A program made the translations under genes and the position numbers. A DNA stretch of 63,762 nt, from the NCBI RefSeq assembly GCF_023509475.1, contig NZ_JAKSDZ010000018.1, positions 1 to 63,762 on the forward strand, in the 5' to 3' direction. The notes under the pieces are model-generated. The model made no database searches, was not told where the DNA came from, and was given only the letters and a program-made list of their open reading frames with translations. Source of the stretch: Aestuariirhabdus haliotis (GTDB lineage Bacteria; Pseudomonadota; Gammaproteobacteria; Pseudomonadales; Aestuariirhabdaceae). Positions 17,796 through 27,448 of the stretch are shown here, piece after piece; position 1 is the first letter of the stretch; every line of letters starts with the position of its first letter.

Positions 17796-18671
17796 ATGCG
17801 ATCACTTCGCAATCTGATCACACCATTACTGGCGTTAGTTTTAGTAGCCTGCGCATCAGACGATAAAGTTAAAATAGATGAAGGGTATTCGGAATCGGAG
17901 CTCTATCGCAAAGCACAATTTGCCCTGGAAACCACCAACTATGGTGAAGCCATTGATCATTTGCGTGCCCTCGAATCTCGCTTCCCTTTCGGATCTTACG
18001 CTGAACAAGCCCAGTTGGAGCTTATCTATGCGTATTACAAACGCATAGAGCCAGAAGCCGCCAAGGCAACAGCCGACCGCTTTATCCGCTTGCACCCTCA
18101 ACACCCTAATGTTGATTACGCCTACTACATGAAAGGCCTGGCCTCCTACACCGCTGATGTGGGTTTAATGGAGCGGTATGTCGAGATAGACATGAGCAAG
18201 CGCGACCCCGGACAAGCCAGAGCGTCCTTTGCCGAGTTTGCCGAACTGCTGAATCGCTTTCCCGATAGTCCCTACGCAGCGGATGCCCGACAGCGAATGA
18301 TTTTCCTTCGTAATCAGCTTTCACTGTACGAAATTCACGTTGCCGACTACTACCTCAAGCGCCGGGCTTATGTCGCAGCCGTCAATCGTGGCCAGTATGT
18401 GCTGGAAAATATGCAGCGCACCCCCGCCGTACCCGCCGCGATGGCCGTAATGATCGAAGGCTATCAGCGCCTGGATATGCAGGCAGAGGCTGATGCCATT
18501 CTCAAGGTTATGCGCATGAACTATCCCAAGCATCCCTCCCTTGATGAAAAAGGTAACTTCACGGGTTACAAGAATTTCAACGATGTTGACCCTTCGGTCT
18601 GGACGGTGATCAGCTTTGACCTGATCAGCACGGATGCCCCCGATCCAACACCACCTCAGCCCGAAAACTAA
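17796..18671 (+). CDS. bamD: Outer-membrane assembly lipoprotein BamD
   Basis: A 291-residue lipoprotein of the BAM complex, which inserts beta-barrel proteins in the outer membrane. The lipobox is LVAC (Cys near residue 19), followed by Ala-Ser. The mature part is a series of TPR repeats ([21 protein letters not shown], then repeats to about residue 230). Length is slightly longer than the 245 residues of E. coli, with a C-terminal tail rich in Pro and Asp. The glutaredoxin-like gene follows after seven bases, so they are probably co-transcribed. It diverges from rluD as in Pseudomonas. Confidence 0.96.
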   Translation: MRSLRNLITPLLALVLVACASDDKVKIDEGYSESELYRKAQFALETTNYGEAIDHLRALESRFPFGSYAEQAQLELIYAYYKRIEPEAAKATADRFIRLHPQHPNVDYAYYMKGLASYTADVGLMERYVEIDMSKRDPGQARASFAEFAELLNRFPDSPYAADARQRMIFLRNQLSLYEIHVADYYLKRRAYVAAVNRGQYVLENMQRTPAVPAAMAVMIEGYQRLDMQAEADAILKVMRMNYPKHPSLDEKGNFTGYKNFNDVDPSVWTVISFDLISTDAPDPTPPQPEN

Positions 18672-18678
18672 GCTTTAA

Positions 18679-19053
18679 ATGAGTAGCTTTATGACCCTGA
18701 TACGATTCCTGTTGGGCCGGATTATTCTGGCCCTGGACTTCATTTTCACCCCCAGATCCCCCAAACGTTCGCCAGAGCAGCAACAGCTGCTGGATCAACA
18801 AACCGCCAAACTGGCCCTGTACCAATTTCAGGCTTGCCCCTTTTGCGTCAAGGTCAGGCGCGCGATCAAGCGTCAGGGGCTGCATATTCAAACTCGCGAT
18901 GCCAAGGGCGATTCGGGTTACCGCTCCGAACTGGAGGCAGAGGGTGGCCGCATCAAGGTACCTTGCCTACGCATCGAGACAGAGCAGGGTGATATTCGCT
19001 GGATGTACGAATCCTCAGAAATTATCAGTTATCTCGAACAGCGTTTCGCCTAA
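18679..19053 (+). CDS. Glutaredoxin-like protein with N-terminal membrane segment
   Basis: A 124-residue protein with a hydrophobic N-terminus (LIRFLLGRIILALDFIF, one likely membrane segment or anchor) and a thioredoxin-fold glutaredoxin/GST-N domain from about residue 46. The redox motif is CPFC with the preceding YQFQA. The cis-proline segment is IKVPCLRIE, and the C-terminal SSEIISYLEQRF is typical of the glutathione-binding half. It is probably a glutathione- or thiol-dependent oxidoreductase held at the inner membrane; the partner is unknown. It is seven bases downstream of bamD. Confidence 0.85.
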   Translation: MSSFMTLIRFLLGRIILALDFIFTPRSPKRSPEQQQLLDQQTAKLALYQFQACPFCVKVRRAIKRQGLHIQTRDAKGDSGYRSELEAEGGRIKVPCLRIETEQGDIRWMYESSEIISYLEQRFA

Positions 19054-19094
19054 CAAGCCGCTGAACGACCCGGCATCCTGAGCAGGCTGTTGGG

Positions 19095-20027
19095 TCAGTG
19101 CTCTGAACCAGCTACCAACCGCGCGGCAATCACCGAGTCCATCAGCAATTGCAGAAAGTGGAAGACGATGCAACACAGCAGTGCCAGTCCGGCTAACGGC
19201 CCTATCGCCATGGCCGCCATGACACTGATAGCAACCGGCAATGTCTTTTGCGAGGCGGTGAACAGCAGCGCAAGGCGCTTAGCTGGTTCGGATATATGAT
19301 ACTTCCCTGCCCAATAACTCAAACAAAGCAATGCTGAGTGCACCAACAAGGACGCCAAAGCGGCCCAAAGCACTTCATTGACCGCAACACTGAGTAGGGT
19401 TTGGTGAGAACGAGATAACAGCATCCACACCGTGCCAATTACGCAGAGGGAAGGTAGATAGCCCAACACCCACGCCGGCACAGGCCATTCCCGCCATCGC
19501 CGCAGCAGCATTCCTATAACAAAGGGCAACAAGACTAACAGCGCGAGCTTGTACAATAAATTCCAGGGCGACAATTCGACCAACCCCGAAGTGCCCAGTG
19601 TCCCACTCAACATCAGCGGAATACTAAACACGCCGAGCAAATTCAATATTACCGTCAGCATCAGGGATGCCGTGGCGTCCCCCCCTGCAATTCTCGTCAT
19701 TACAATGGCCGACGACAGGGTTGAAGGGACGGCCGCCATGACCAGAATCCCGACCGACAGGGCCGTACCCAAGGGCAGCAGAGTCGCTACCCCCCAGGCG
19801 ATCCAGGGCGCAATAATCAGATTGATTAATATCGCACTCAACACCAGCCGTCCATATCCGCTAGCGACAGCAGTGCCTTGCAAACGGGTCTGGTAGCCAT
19901 TGATCACGAAGATGACCACCACCATCCATTGCACCAGACCCAACTGTTCAAGCCATTGTCCAGGCCCCGGTAGCAAAAGTGCCACGATAAAAGCCACCAA
20001 CAGCCCGGCAGGCATAAAATATTTCAT
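19095..20027 (-). CDS. SBF-like (bile acid:sodium symporter family) transporter
   Basis: A 310-residue integral membrane protein with about ten hydrophobic segments, resembling the SBF-like/YfeH group of the bile acid/Na+ symporter superfamily. Indicators are the cytosolic loop VPSTLSSAIVMTRIAGGDATASLM, where the family carries its cation-binding polar residues in broken helices, and FTASQKTLPVA in the second repeat. The substrate is unknown; relatives move organic anions or arsenite. It is convergent with the glutaredoxin-like gene and 93 bases downstream of nadE on the same strand. Confidence 0.8.
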   Translation of the reverse strand: MKYFMPAGLLVAFIVALLLPGPGQWLEQLGLVQWMVVVIFVINGYQTRLQGTAVASGYGRLVLSAILINLIIAPWIAWGVATLLPLGTALSVGILVMAAVPSTLSSAIVMTRIAGGDATASLMLTVILNLLGVFSIPLMLSGTLGTSGLVELSPWNLLYKLALLVLLPFVIGMLLRRWREWPVPAWVLGYLPSLCVIGTVWMLLSRSHQTLLSVAVNEVLWAALASLLVHSALLCLSYWAGKYHISEPAKRLALLFTASQKTLPVAISVMAAMAIGPLAGLALLCCIVFHFLQLLMDSVIAARLVAGSEH

Positions 20028-20120
20028 AGCGATTCAGGTGCTCTGCAGTCTAGTCCCATGCCTGGATAATTACCGTATCACGACCTGGCCCGACTCGACG
20101 CCCAGTATTCGAGAGGCCGA

Positions 20121-21746
20121 TCAATCACCCAGCTTCCACCCGGAGGTTACCGGGTAACGTCGATCTCGGCCAAAGCCTCGTGAGGTGATTCTCACGCCAA
20201 TGGCGGCCTGACGACGCTTGTACTCATTAATATCCACCAGACGCAGAACCGAATAGACGTCATCATGTTCAAAGCCCTGGGCGACAATCGCATCGGCACT
20301 CAGATCCTGTTCGATATAGAGTTCGAGAATTCGGTCCAACACCTCATAAGGGGGCAGGCTATCCTCATCCACCTGATCGGGCGCCAGTTCGGCGGACGGG
20401 GGACGATCGATCACCCGCTGGGGAATTGCAGGAGACAAACGATTTCTGTAGCGACAAAGCTCGAATACCATGGATTTCGGTACGTCCTTAAGGACGTCAA
20501 AGCCTCCTGCCATATCGCCATACAGAGTGGCATAACCTACCGCCATTTCGCTTTTGTTGCCGGTAGTCAATACCAGATAGCCTTTCTTGTTCGAGAGCGC
20601 CATCAACAATACCCCACGACACCTGGCCTGCAAGTTTTCCTCTGTAGTATCTCGCTGTGTACCTGCAAATTCGGGCTCGAGGGTGGCCATAAATGCGTTA
20701 AACATGGGCTCGATTGATAACACCTTGTAATTCACACCCAATGTGGTGGCTTCCTCTTCGGCATCATCCAGGCTCATTTGCGAGGTATAGCGAAATGGCA
20801 TCATAACCGCCTCGACTCTATCCGAACCCAGGGCATCGACGGCAACCGCCAGGGTCAATGCCGAATCGATACCACCCGACAGCCCCAGCACAACGCCTTT
20901 GAAGCCGTTTTTGTTGACGTAGTCGCGTACTCCCTGCACCAACGTGTTATAAACCGATTCATGCAGCGACGGGGGCTCCACACATTGGCCCGGCAACAAA
21001 TCACCGGTACCGGGATCATACTCGACCAGATAAAGCCCCTCTTCAAAACCTGGAGCACTCACAACGACCTGACCCAGGGCATTCATAGCAAAGGAGCAAC
21101 CATCAAACACCAACTCATCCTGACCACCCACCTGATTGATATAGATCACCGGCACCTTCGCTTCCTGGCAACGATGCTGGACAACATTCAAACGTTCTTG
21201 CAATTTATTCAAATGGAAGGGTGATGCATTAATATTCAGGATCAGTTCAGCGCCCTGCTCTCTGGCCTGAGTCACAGGATCCGAATACCAAATATCCTCA
21301 CAAACGGTCACTGCCATTTTTGTACCAAAGCAGTCGATCACCAACGGGCTATCACCTTCGACAAAATAGCGCTTTTCATCAAACACCTGGTAGTTGGGCA
21401 GATGCTGCTTGTTATATCGTCCAAGAATCTCGCCATCACGAAGCACGACCGCCTGATTGTACAACTGGCCTTCGGGTCCTTTGCCCGGTAACCCAACGAC
21501 CATATGAATTCCACTCACCTCACACAGCTGCACCAGGGCGCGGTCGATGCGGGTCATCATGCTCTCACGCAGCAACAGGTCTTCCGGCGGGTAACCGCAA
21601 AGTGCCAGCTCGGGAAAAAGGATAAGATCCGCTTGTAGACGATTCCGGGCATCCTCTGCGGCATCGATCAAACGCCGGGTATTGCCGGGAATATCGCCCA
21701 CTACCGTATTGAGCTGAGCCATAATGATGCGAACAGGACGGTTCAT
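20121..21746 (-). CDS. nadE: Glutamine-dependent NAD+ synthetase
   Basis: Amidates deamido-NAD with glutamine-derived ammonia. The N-terminal nitrilase-type glutaminase domain (about 1-250) has the Glu-Lys-Cys triad in LFPELALCGYPPED, KQHLPNY and TVCEDIW. The C-terminal synthetase domain has the PP-loop LSGGIDSALT and a 541-residue total length usual for the two-domain type. The frame opens at 21791, but MNRPVRIIMAQLN at 21746 is the family-like start, with GAGG 11 bases upstream. It diverges from pilS with about 110 bases between. Confidence 0.96.
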   Translation of the reverse strand: MNRPVRIIMAQLNTVVGDIPGNTRRLIDAAEDARNRLQADLILFPELALCGYPPEDLLLRESMMTRIDRALVQLCEVSGIHMVVGLPGKGPEGQLYNQAVVLRDGEILGRYNKQHLPNYQVFDEKRYFVEGDSPLVIDCFGTKMAVTVCEDIWYSDPVTQAREQGAELILNINASPFHLNKLQERLNVVQHRCQEAKVPVIYINQVGGQDELVFDGCSFAMNALGQVVVSAPGFEEGLYLVEYDPGTGDLLPGQCVEPPSLHESVYNTLVQGVRDYVNKNGFKGVVLGLSGGIDSALTLAVAVDALGSDRVEAVMMPFRYTSQMSLDDAEEEATTLGVNYKVLSIEPMFNAFMATLEPEFAGTQRDTTEENLQARCRGVLLMALSNKKGYLVLTTGNKSEMAVGYATLYGDMAGGFDVLKDVPKSMVFELCRYRNRLSPAIPQRVIDRPPSAELAPDQVDEDSLPPYEVLDRILELYIEQDLSADAIVAQGFEHDDVYSVLRLVDINEYKRRQAAIGVRITSRGFGRDRRYPVTSGWKLGD

Positions 21747-21859
21747 AGAAAAACAAGCCTCAGGACTGAAGTCATTGGGATAACGCCCCATGATAGAGGT
21801 GGCGATAAACTGATGGCCGGTATTTTCCGCTAAAGCACAAGCGGTGTAAAATAATCCCT

Positions 21860-23482
21860 TTGCGCATCAGCTGGAAGCTGTGGGCGCGCTCTTATCAGGA
21901 TGCAAAAGCCTTGACCATTAGCCAACAGCGTAATCTGCAACTTCTAAGCATCTACAACGGCTATCGCATACTCCTAGCGGTTCTGTTTTTATCGGCGACT
22001 TTTACCGACCTCGGCCAGCAACTGATCACCTTTTCCAACTTACCGCGCTTCCAGATGTTTTCGGCCGGATACGCGCTAATCAATATTCTTATCGTATTGT
22101 TGAGCAACCGTGCGAGCCGCCGAACCCATTACTTTCTGGTGTGTTGCATCGACATATTGCTATTGACGCTGTTGATTTTTCTAAGCGGTAATAAAAGTGC
22201 GGTACTGGGTAACCTGATCATTATCGCCGTCGCTGCTGGTAATGTTCTGGTGACTGGCCGGGCCGGAACATTACTGGCCGCTATTGCCACTCTGGGCATG
22301 CTGGGCAACACCCTCTACTTTGTCGTCTTTCAGGACACCCCTGCCAAAGGACACATCAACGCAGGGGTTTTAGGAATTCTCTTCTTTGCCACGGCGTTTG
22401 GAATGCAGACCCTGGCCGGTCGGTTACGTCGTATCGAGCTACGAAGCCTCGAACAACAGCGGCAATACCAGCAACTGCAACAGCTCAATCACAGCATTAT
22501 TCAACGGATGCGCACCGGCATAGTCGTTATCGATGAGCAACAACAGGTTGTGCTGATGAATGAAGCCGCGGCCCAACTGCTGGATTGCTCGCAAAGGCAC
22601 GGCCTCCTGGACAACATTGCCCCCCAGTTAAGTCAACGCCTTAAAGAATGGTTCGAAAACCCCACCCTAATGGGTGATCCCTTTCAGGTGCGGCCTGACA
22701 CCGCCAAAATCCAGGCCAGTTTTACCCAGCTTGATGCCGATGGACAGCACCACCTGCTGATCTTCCTGGACGACACTCTTATGGTGACGCAGCAGGCTCA
22801 GCAATTAAAGCTGGCCTCCCTGGGTCGTTTGACGGCCAGCATTGCCCATGAGATACGCAACCCTCTTGGCGCCATCAGCCATGCTGCACAGCTCATGCAA
22901 GAGTCCCCACAACTCCCGAAAAGCGATTTGCGGCTACTCGAAATAATCCAGAATCACTCTCGGCGAATGAACCGCATCATTGAGAATATCCTGCAGCTTT
23001 CTCGTCGACGAGCCAGTCTGACAGAACAGTTCCAATTATTCCCATGGCTTGAGCAGTACCTTGAAGAGCATCAACTGGCCGAAAAATCCAATACCAATAT
23101 TGAGTTCGATGCTCCACAAGAGCTAAGCGTTCACATGGACTGTGATCAGTTTACTCAGATTCTCAACAATCTATGCCAAAACGGCCTGCGTTACAGTGAG
23201 ATGAAAACCGGACAAGCCTCCCTCACCCTTCGAGTGGGCATCAAAGGTGATAGCGGCCACCCTTACCTCGACGTGATCGATCAGGGTCCAGGCGTTCCCG
23301 AAGCCATGCGCGAGCAAATATTCGAGCCTTTTTACACCACAGAAACCACCGGAACAGGGCTGGGGCTTTACATATCCAAAGAGCTATGCGAAGCCAATCA
23401 TGCTAGTCTGGAACTGCTAAATAGCGAACAGGGCAGCTGTTTTCGGATCACCTTTGCTCACCCGGACAAACGTATTAACTAA
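21860..23482 (+). CDS. pilS: Sensor histidine kinase PilS
   Basis: A 540-residue inner-membrane kinase of the PilS-PilR pair, which controls type IV pilin genes. About six membrane segments (residues 30-190) precede a PAS domain (about 215-310). The HisKA phospho-acceptor His is in SIAHEIRNPLGAISHA, and the HATPase has GPGVPEAM and TGLGLYI. The only usable start is a TTG at 21860: no ATG or GTG lies between an in-frame stop at 21806 and the transmembrane region. No Shine-Dalgarno is evident, and a possible -10 (TAAAAT) sits just before. pilR follows after five bases. Confidence 0.94.
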   Translation: MRISWKLWARSYQDAKALTISQQRNLQLLSIYNGYRILLAVLFLSATFTDLGQQLITFSNLPRFQMFSAGYALINILIVLLSNRASRRTHYFLVCCIDILLLTLLIFLSGNKSAVLGNLIIIAVAAGNVLVTGRAGTLLAAIATLGMLGNTLYFVVFQDTPAKGHINAGVLGILFFATAFGMQTLAGRLRRIELRSLEQQRQYQQLQQLNHSIIQRMRTGIVVIDEQQQVVLMNEAAAQLLDCSQRHGLLDNIAPQLSQRLKEWFENPTLMGDPFQVRPDTAKIQASFTQLDADGQHHLLIFLDDTLMVTQQAQQLKLASLGRLTASIAHEIRNPLGAISHAAQLMQESPQLPKSDLRLLEIIQNHSRRMNRIIENILQLSRRRASLTEQFQLFPWLEQYLEEHQLAEKSNTNIEFDAPQELSVHMDCDQFTQILNNLCQNGLRYSEMKTGQASLTLRVGIKGDSGHPYLDVIDQGPGVPEAMREQIFEPFYTTETTGTGLGLYISKELCEANHASLELLNSEQGSCFRITFAHPDKRIN

Positions 23483-23487
23483 ACGCC

Positions 23488-24831
23488 ATGAGCCACACTA
23501 CCGCACTAATTGTTGATGACGAGCCCGATATCCGCGAGCTGCTGGAGATCACTCTGGGCCGTATGGATCTTGAAACCCAATCAGCCGCCAACCTTAAAGA
23601 TGCCAAGGATCTGCTCAAGCAACATCACTTTGATCTTTGTCTCACCGACATGCAATTACCCGACGGCAACGGTATCGAGCTGGTCAAGCATATGCAGAAA
23701 CACCACAGCGATATCCCTGTTGCCATGATCACCGCTTTTGGCAGCATGGATACCGCTATTAAGGCGCTCAAAGCCGGTGCGTTCGACTTTGTTTCCAAAC
23801 CCGTGGAATTAAGTCGGCTGCGAGATCTGGTAGCAACGGCGCTCAAACTTGATAACAGCAACACACCGGATAGCGAACCCGGCGCTTCCCCGTTACTGGG
23901 AGAGTCTCCCAGCATCGCCCAATTACAGACCCGCATTCGTAAATTGGCCCGAAGCCAGGCACCGGTCTATATCAGCGGCGAGTCGGGCAGCGGTAAAGAG
24001 CTGGTTGCTCGCCAAATCCATGAACAGGGTCCTCGTTCCGACTCCCCTTTCGTTCCGGTTAACTGCGGTGCCATCCCTTCGGAATTAATGGAAAGCGAAT
24101 TCTTTGGCCATATAAAAGGTAGCTTTACCGGCGCGGTAGCATCGAAAGCCGGCTTGTTTCAAGCCGCGGATGGCGGCACCTTGTTCCTGGATGAGGTGGC
24201 CGATCTTCCCTTACAAATGCAGGTTAAGCTACTACGGGCCATTCAGGAAAAATCCGTTCGTCCCGTGGGAAGCGAACAGGAGATTCCAGTGAATGTCCGC
24301 ATACTGAGTGCAACGCACAAAGATCTGGCACAACTGGTACAGGATCAACTGTTTCGACAGGATCTCTTTTACCGCATCAATGTTATTGAACTTAAAGTAC
24401 CCAGCCTGCGCGAACGCCCGGATGATATCCCCATGCTCGCCAAAAAGATCCTGAAACAGCTGGCCGAGGAGTGCGAGACCCCGCCTCCGCGTGTCAGCGA
24501 GGAAGCTATCAACTCGTTATTACATTACCCTTTTCCAGGCAATGTGCGAGAGCTGGAGAATGTACTTGAGCGCGCCTTCACCCTCTGCGAAGACGATAGT
24601 ATTGAAGTGGATGATTTGCAGTTAATGCCCACCGAAAGCTTCAAAGGCGCCGAGCCCAAACTGCCTCTGGGAGGCGTGGAATCCCTAGAAGAATTTCTGG
24701 AATCCATCGAGCGAGATGCGATTATTCAGGCACTTGAGAACACCCGTGGCAACAAAACCGCTGCCGCGAAAAGGCTGGGGATCAGTTTTCGAGCGCTACG
24801 CTATCGACTAAAAAAGCTCGATCTCGAGTAA
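23488..24831 (+). CDS. pilR: Sigma-54-dependent response regulator PilR
   Basis: A 447-residue NtrC-family activator. The receiver domain (1-120) has the phospho-Asp in CLTDMQLPDG. The AAA+ domain has Walker A GESGSGKE, the sigma-54 contact loop GSFTGA (Ser in place of the more usual Ala) and Walker B GGTLFLDE. A C-terminal Fis-type helix-turn-helix (AAAKRLGISFRALRYRLKKL) ends it. In Pseudomonas PilR activates pilA from a -24/-12 promoter. pilA is not in this window, and I saw no good -24/-12 site here. Confidence 0.95.
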   Translation: MSHTTALIVDDEPDIRELLEITLGRMDLETQSAANLKDAKDLLKQHHFDLCLTDMQLPDGNGIELVKHMQKHHSDIPVAMITAFGSMDTAIKALKAGAFDFVSKPVELSRLRDLVATALKLDNSNTPDSEPGASPLLGESPSIAQLQTRIRKLARSQAPVYISGESGSGKELVARQIHEQGPRSDSPFVPVNCGAIPSELMESEFFGHIKGSFTGAVASKAGLFQAADGGTLFLDEVADLPLQMQVKLLRAIQEKSVRPVGSEQEIPVNVRILSATHKDLAQLVQDQLFRQDLFYRINVIELKVPSLRERPDDIPMLAKKILKQLAEECETPPPRVSEEAINSLLHYPFPGNVRELENVLERAFTLCEDDSIEVDDLQLMPTESFKGAEPKLPLGGVESLEEFLESIERDAIIQALENTRGNKTAAAKRLGISFRALRYRLKKLDLE

Positions 24832-24870
24832 GGCACCTTGCACTTCAACCGAGCGCTCACTGACCCCCTG

Positions 24871-25956
24871 TCACGGCACACAATAGGGCATCGGATCAAG
24901 GTCACAACGCTCTCCGGTTATCTGGCAAGCCAGAAGATGAGTAGACGCAGGCGCCAATACCAAGCCATTTCGAAAATGTCCGGCGCTCACGTAGAGCCCC
25001 TTTGTGTTTGTAACCTCTCCAATAAAAGGAACTCCCTGTGACGATCCTGGCCTAAGCCCCGCCCAGTGTTTCTCAACCGGATAATCCGCTAACGCTGGAA
25101 TAATTTCTTGTGCAGTACGCTCAAGACTGTAGCGTTGTTCTATCGTTGGGTAGGCATTATAACCCTCATATTCGAGGCTACTTCCTACAAGAATTCGGCC
25201 ATCTCGGCGTGGGATAACATAGCGGTTACCGACTAAAGTTATTCGTTTGATCAAACCCGGTTGAGCTTTATACAGCAGCATCTGGCCACGCACCGGCACG
25301 ACGGGCAGATCTACTCCCACAGAATTCAGAATCGGCCCGCTCCAGGCACCTGCGGCAACGACTACCTTACCAGCACTGAGTTTCCCGTAGTTCGCAGAGC
25401 CAACACCTTCAATTTTTCCCTTGTGCACCCTAAGGCGGATCTCTCCGCTGTTTTCCAGACTAGTCACTCGTGATGACTGTCGAACCCAACGTATCAGTGC
25501 CTGTAACAAACGGGGGTTACGAATACTGCCAACCTCGGGCATCCAGAGTCCGTTACGATTACTGCCTTGCAGCTGCGGCTCCAGCTCACACAACCGTTGA
25601 CTATCAACCCGAGTCAGTTCTCGCTCATATCGTGCAGACCAGCTAAGAGCTTCTGATTCATCATTAATATCCAGCAGAAGCAGGCCTTGCTGATCGAACT
25701 CTGGATCGACTCCTGTTTGTTCACGTAGCTCCCGACTGAGCTTTGGGTACTGCCCCTGAGACCAGCTAGCCAGTTGCGTGACAGCATCCTGATAGCGCCA
25801 GGGATAAAGCGGCGAAACGATACCACCGCCCGCCCAGCTTGATGCTCGTCCGAAGCTTTGTCGGTCCAGCAAGGTCACTCGTTGTCCCTTGATCGCCAAA
25901 GCCCTGGCCAACATCAAACCGATCACGCCGGCGCCAATGATCAATGTATCGCTCAC
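24871..25956 (-). CDS. thiO: Glycine oxidase ThiO-like FAD-dependent oxidoreductase
   Basis: A 361-residue DAO-family flavoprotein. The N-terminal GIIGAG-type dinucleotide motif reads IIGAGVIGLMLARAL, followed by SSWAGGGIVSPLYPWRY, typical of ThiO. The C-terminus has the flavin-contacting HWAGLRPGSSQGVPFIGEV and SAGHFRNGLVLAPAS. ThiO oxidises glycine to the imine used for the thiamin thiazole ring. The GTG start is preceded by AGGAG seven bases upstream. The gene lies between pilR and fimT, the same place as the equivalent gene in Pseudomonas (PA4548), but on the opposite strand. No other thiamin gene is adjacent. Confidence 0.87.
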   Translation of the reverse strand: MSDTLIIGAGVIGLMLARALAIKGQRVTLLDRQSFGRASSWAGGGIVSPLYPWRYQDAVTQLASWSQGQYPKLSRELREQTGVDPEFDQQGLLLLDINDESEALSWSARYERELTRVDSQRLCELEPQLQGSNRNGLWMPEVGSIRNPRLLQALIRWVRQSSRVTSLENSGEIRLRVHKGKIEGVGSANYGKLSAGKVVVAAGAWSGPILNSVGVDLPVVPVRGQMLLYKAQPGLIKRITLVGNRYVIPRRDGRILVGSSLEYEGYNAYPTIEQRYSLERTAQEIIPALADYPVEKHWAGLRPGSSQGVPFIGEVTNTKGLYVSAGHFRNGLVLAPASTHLLACQITGERCDLDPMPYCVP

Positions 25957-26031
25957 TGCCAGACTCCTGCTTAAAAAGCATTCACCCTGTCCGCAAGGAT
26001 GCGAGCAGGAAACAGAAACAGGGAGGTTATC

Positions 26032-26583
26032 ATGAAATCAAAATGTCGAGGTGCCAGCCTGATAGAAATACTCGGCGTCTGCACAATTATGGCGGTCGTG
26101 GCGAGCCTCTCCTACCCGACGCTTGCCGGCGTAATAGCGGATCAACGCATGAAAACCACCGTAAGCCAGCTGCGCTTGATAATTAAAAGTGCACGTCAGC
26201 TGGCCGTATTTGAGGGTACAACCGTGACACTATGTCCCAGCGCCGACCAGATCAGCTGCAGTAAGGAGTGGTCTGACCCATTGATTGTTTTCACTGACCC
26301 TAACCACAATGAACAAGTCGACAATGACGAGATATTAGAACGGCAGCTGGAGCTAAAGCCAGGGGAGGCAAACCTTCGCTGGAGTTCATTACAACCCTAT
26401 TTGCAATTTAATAGGGAAGGATTTACCAGGGCCACCAATGGCAGCTTACGCTATTGCCCTCAGGATCAAACCAAAACCAATAGCTACCGTAAGCTGGTGA
26501 TATCTCGCTCAGGTCGTGTAAGAATTTCACAGCCTGAGCGAGGCCTATCTAACGATCGATTAAATCAAGACTTTGGCTGTTAG
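26032..26583 (+). CDS. fimT: Type IV pilus minor pseudopilin FimT/GspH family
   Basis: A 183-residue prepilin-like protein. The short basic leader MKSKCRGA is followed by the N-methylation motif SLIEILG, with the conserved Glu at +5. The Gly before the cleavage site is shifted, since GA precedes SLIEI, so processing should be checked. A hydrophobic helix and a GspH-type globular domain follow. The ATG at 26032 has GGGAGG seven bases before; an earlier in-frame start (25999) is not needed. FimT-type proteins can bind DNA for uptake in competent species. It is convergent with pilE and divergent from thiO. Confidence 0.85.
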   Translation: MKSKCRGASLIEILGVCTIMAVVASLSYPTLAGVIADQRMKTTVSQLRLIIKSARQLAVFEGTTVTLCPSADQISCSKEWSDPLIVFTDPNHNEQVDNDEILERQLELKPGEANLRWSSLQPYLQFNREGFTRATNGSLRYCPQDQTKTNSYRKLVISRSGRVRISQPERGLSNDRLNQDFGC

Positions 26584-26628
26584 CGACAACCCGACAGAGG
26601 CAGGGCAAGAATAAAGCATTCTACATGC

Positions 26629-27117
26629 TTACCAACAATTAGGAGAGTTATTTCCTGAAGAGTCTAAAGCCGTTCTCGTTCCATCCTCAGTAATACTAAA
26701 AGAAGCACATTCCAAATCATCAGCCTGTGATCCCCGCGCGGTAGCAGTCGCCGTAAAACAGGTTAGAAGATTATCAGAATCATCGGTACCATCGCCATCA
26801 TAATCAACAAACGCATCCGTAACAGAAACCGTACAATTAGTATTAGCAATAGTAATTCGATAATAGCCATTTTCAGTATCAAAACTGGCGTCCAAGTCAA
26901 AACGTACCCGTCCCGCATTATTTACATAAGTACGGTTCTCGGTAAAAATTCGTTCCTGAACCGATGCGATATCAGTTAACGCCGCCTTAGCCTCAGCTCG
27001 ATGACTTTTGAGAACACTATTTTGATATGACGGGATAGCAACAGCTGCGATAATTGCAATTATCCCTACCACTATCATCAGCTCTATCAAACTAAAGCCT
27101 TGTTGTTTTACTACCAC
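26629..27117 (-). CDS. pilE: Type IV minor pilin PilE
   Basis: A 162-residue prepilin with leader MVVKQQG and motif FSLIELMIVVGIIAIIAAVAIPSY. The globular domain has two Cys pairs, and an Asp-rich loop (YDGDGTDDSD) that may bind calcium. It is the last gene of the pilVWXY1Y2E operon and overlaps pilY2 by seven bases. The Pseudomonas homologue is a core minor pilin needed for pilus assembly and for placing PilY1 at the tip. Confidence 0.93.
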   Translation of the reverse strand: MVVKQQGFSLIELMIVVGIIAIIAAVAIPSYQNSVLKSHRAEAKAALTDIASVQERIFTENRTYVNNAGRVRFDLDASFDTENGYYRITIANTNCTVSVTDAFVDYDGDGTDDSDNLLTCFTATATARGSQADDLECASFSITEDGTRTALDSSGNNSPNCW

Positions 27118-27428
27118 AAACCACCCCCAACCCTCTCATCTGAAACAAAGTCTACCCAGAGCTCAAGCTGCTGGGTATAACTGTCATACTTGTAACTGAT
27201 AGCGTCGCCACTGTGTAATTTTCCAACCTCAATCTGCTGATTATCTCGATCGTAGATTGTTACCTTGTCCAAACTAACCTTAATACGCTCCATCCCCTCT
27301 CGCTGATCTTTTACGAACAGCTGGGGAAGCTCTTCATCAATATAAACATGCCCGAAGAAGTAACCCTGCGCCTGCACCAGAACAGGGAACAATAAAGTCG
27401 TTACAAATACCAATACTTGTTTATTCAT
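27111..27428 (-). CDS. pilY2: PilY2-like small secreted protein
   Basis: A 105-residue protein with a signal peptide (MNKQVLVFVTTLLFPVLVQAQG, cleavage near residue 20). The mature domain is small and beta-rich. AGGAG lies before the ATG at 27428, with the preceding in-frame ATG (27473) inside pilY1. The identification rests mainly on position between pilY1 and pilE and on length close to Pseudomonas PilY2, because sequence similarity in this family is low. The function of PilY2 is poorly known, linked to pilus biogenesis. Confidence 0.7.
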   Translation of the reverse strand: MNKQVLVFVTTLLFPVLVQAQGYFFGHVYIDEELPQLFVKDQREGMERIKVSLDKVTIYDRDNQQIEVGKLHSGDAISYKYDSYTQQLELWVDFVSDERVGGGLW

Positions 27429-27448
27429 TACCTTTCTCCTACTCACCC

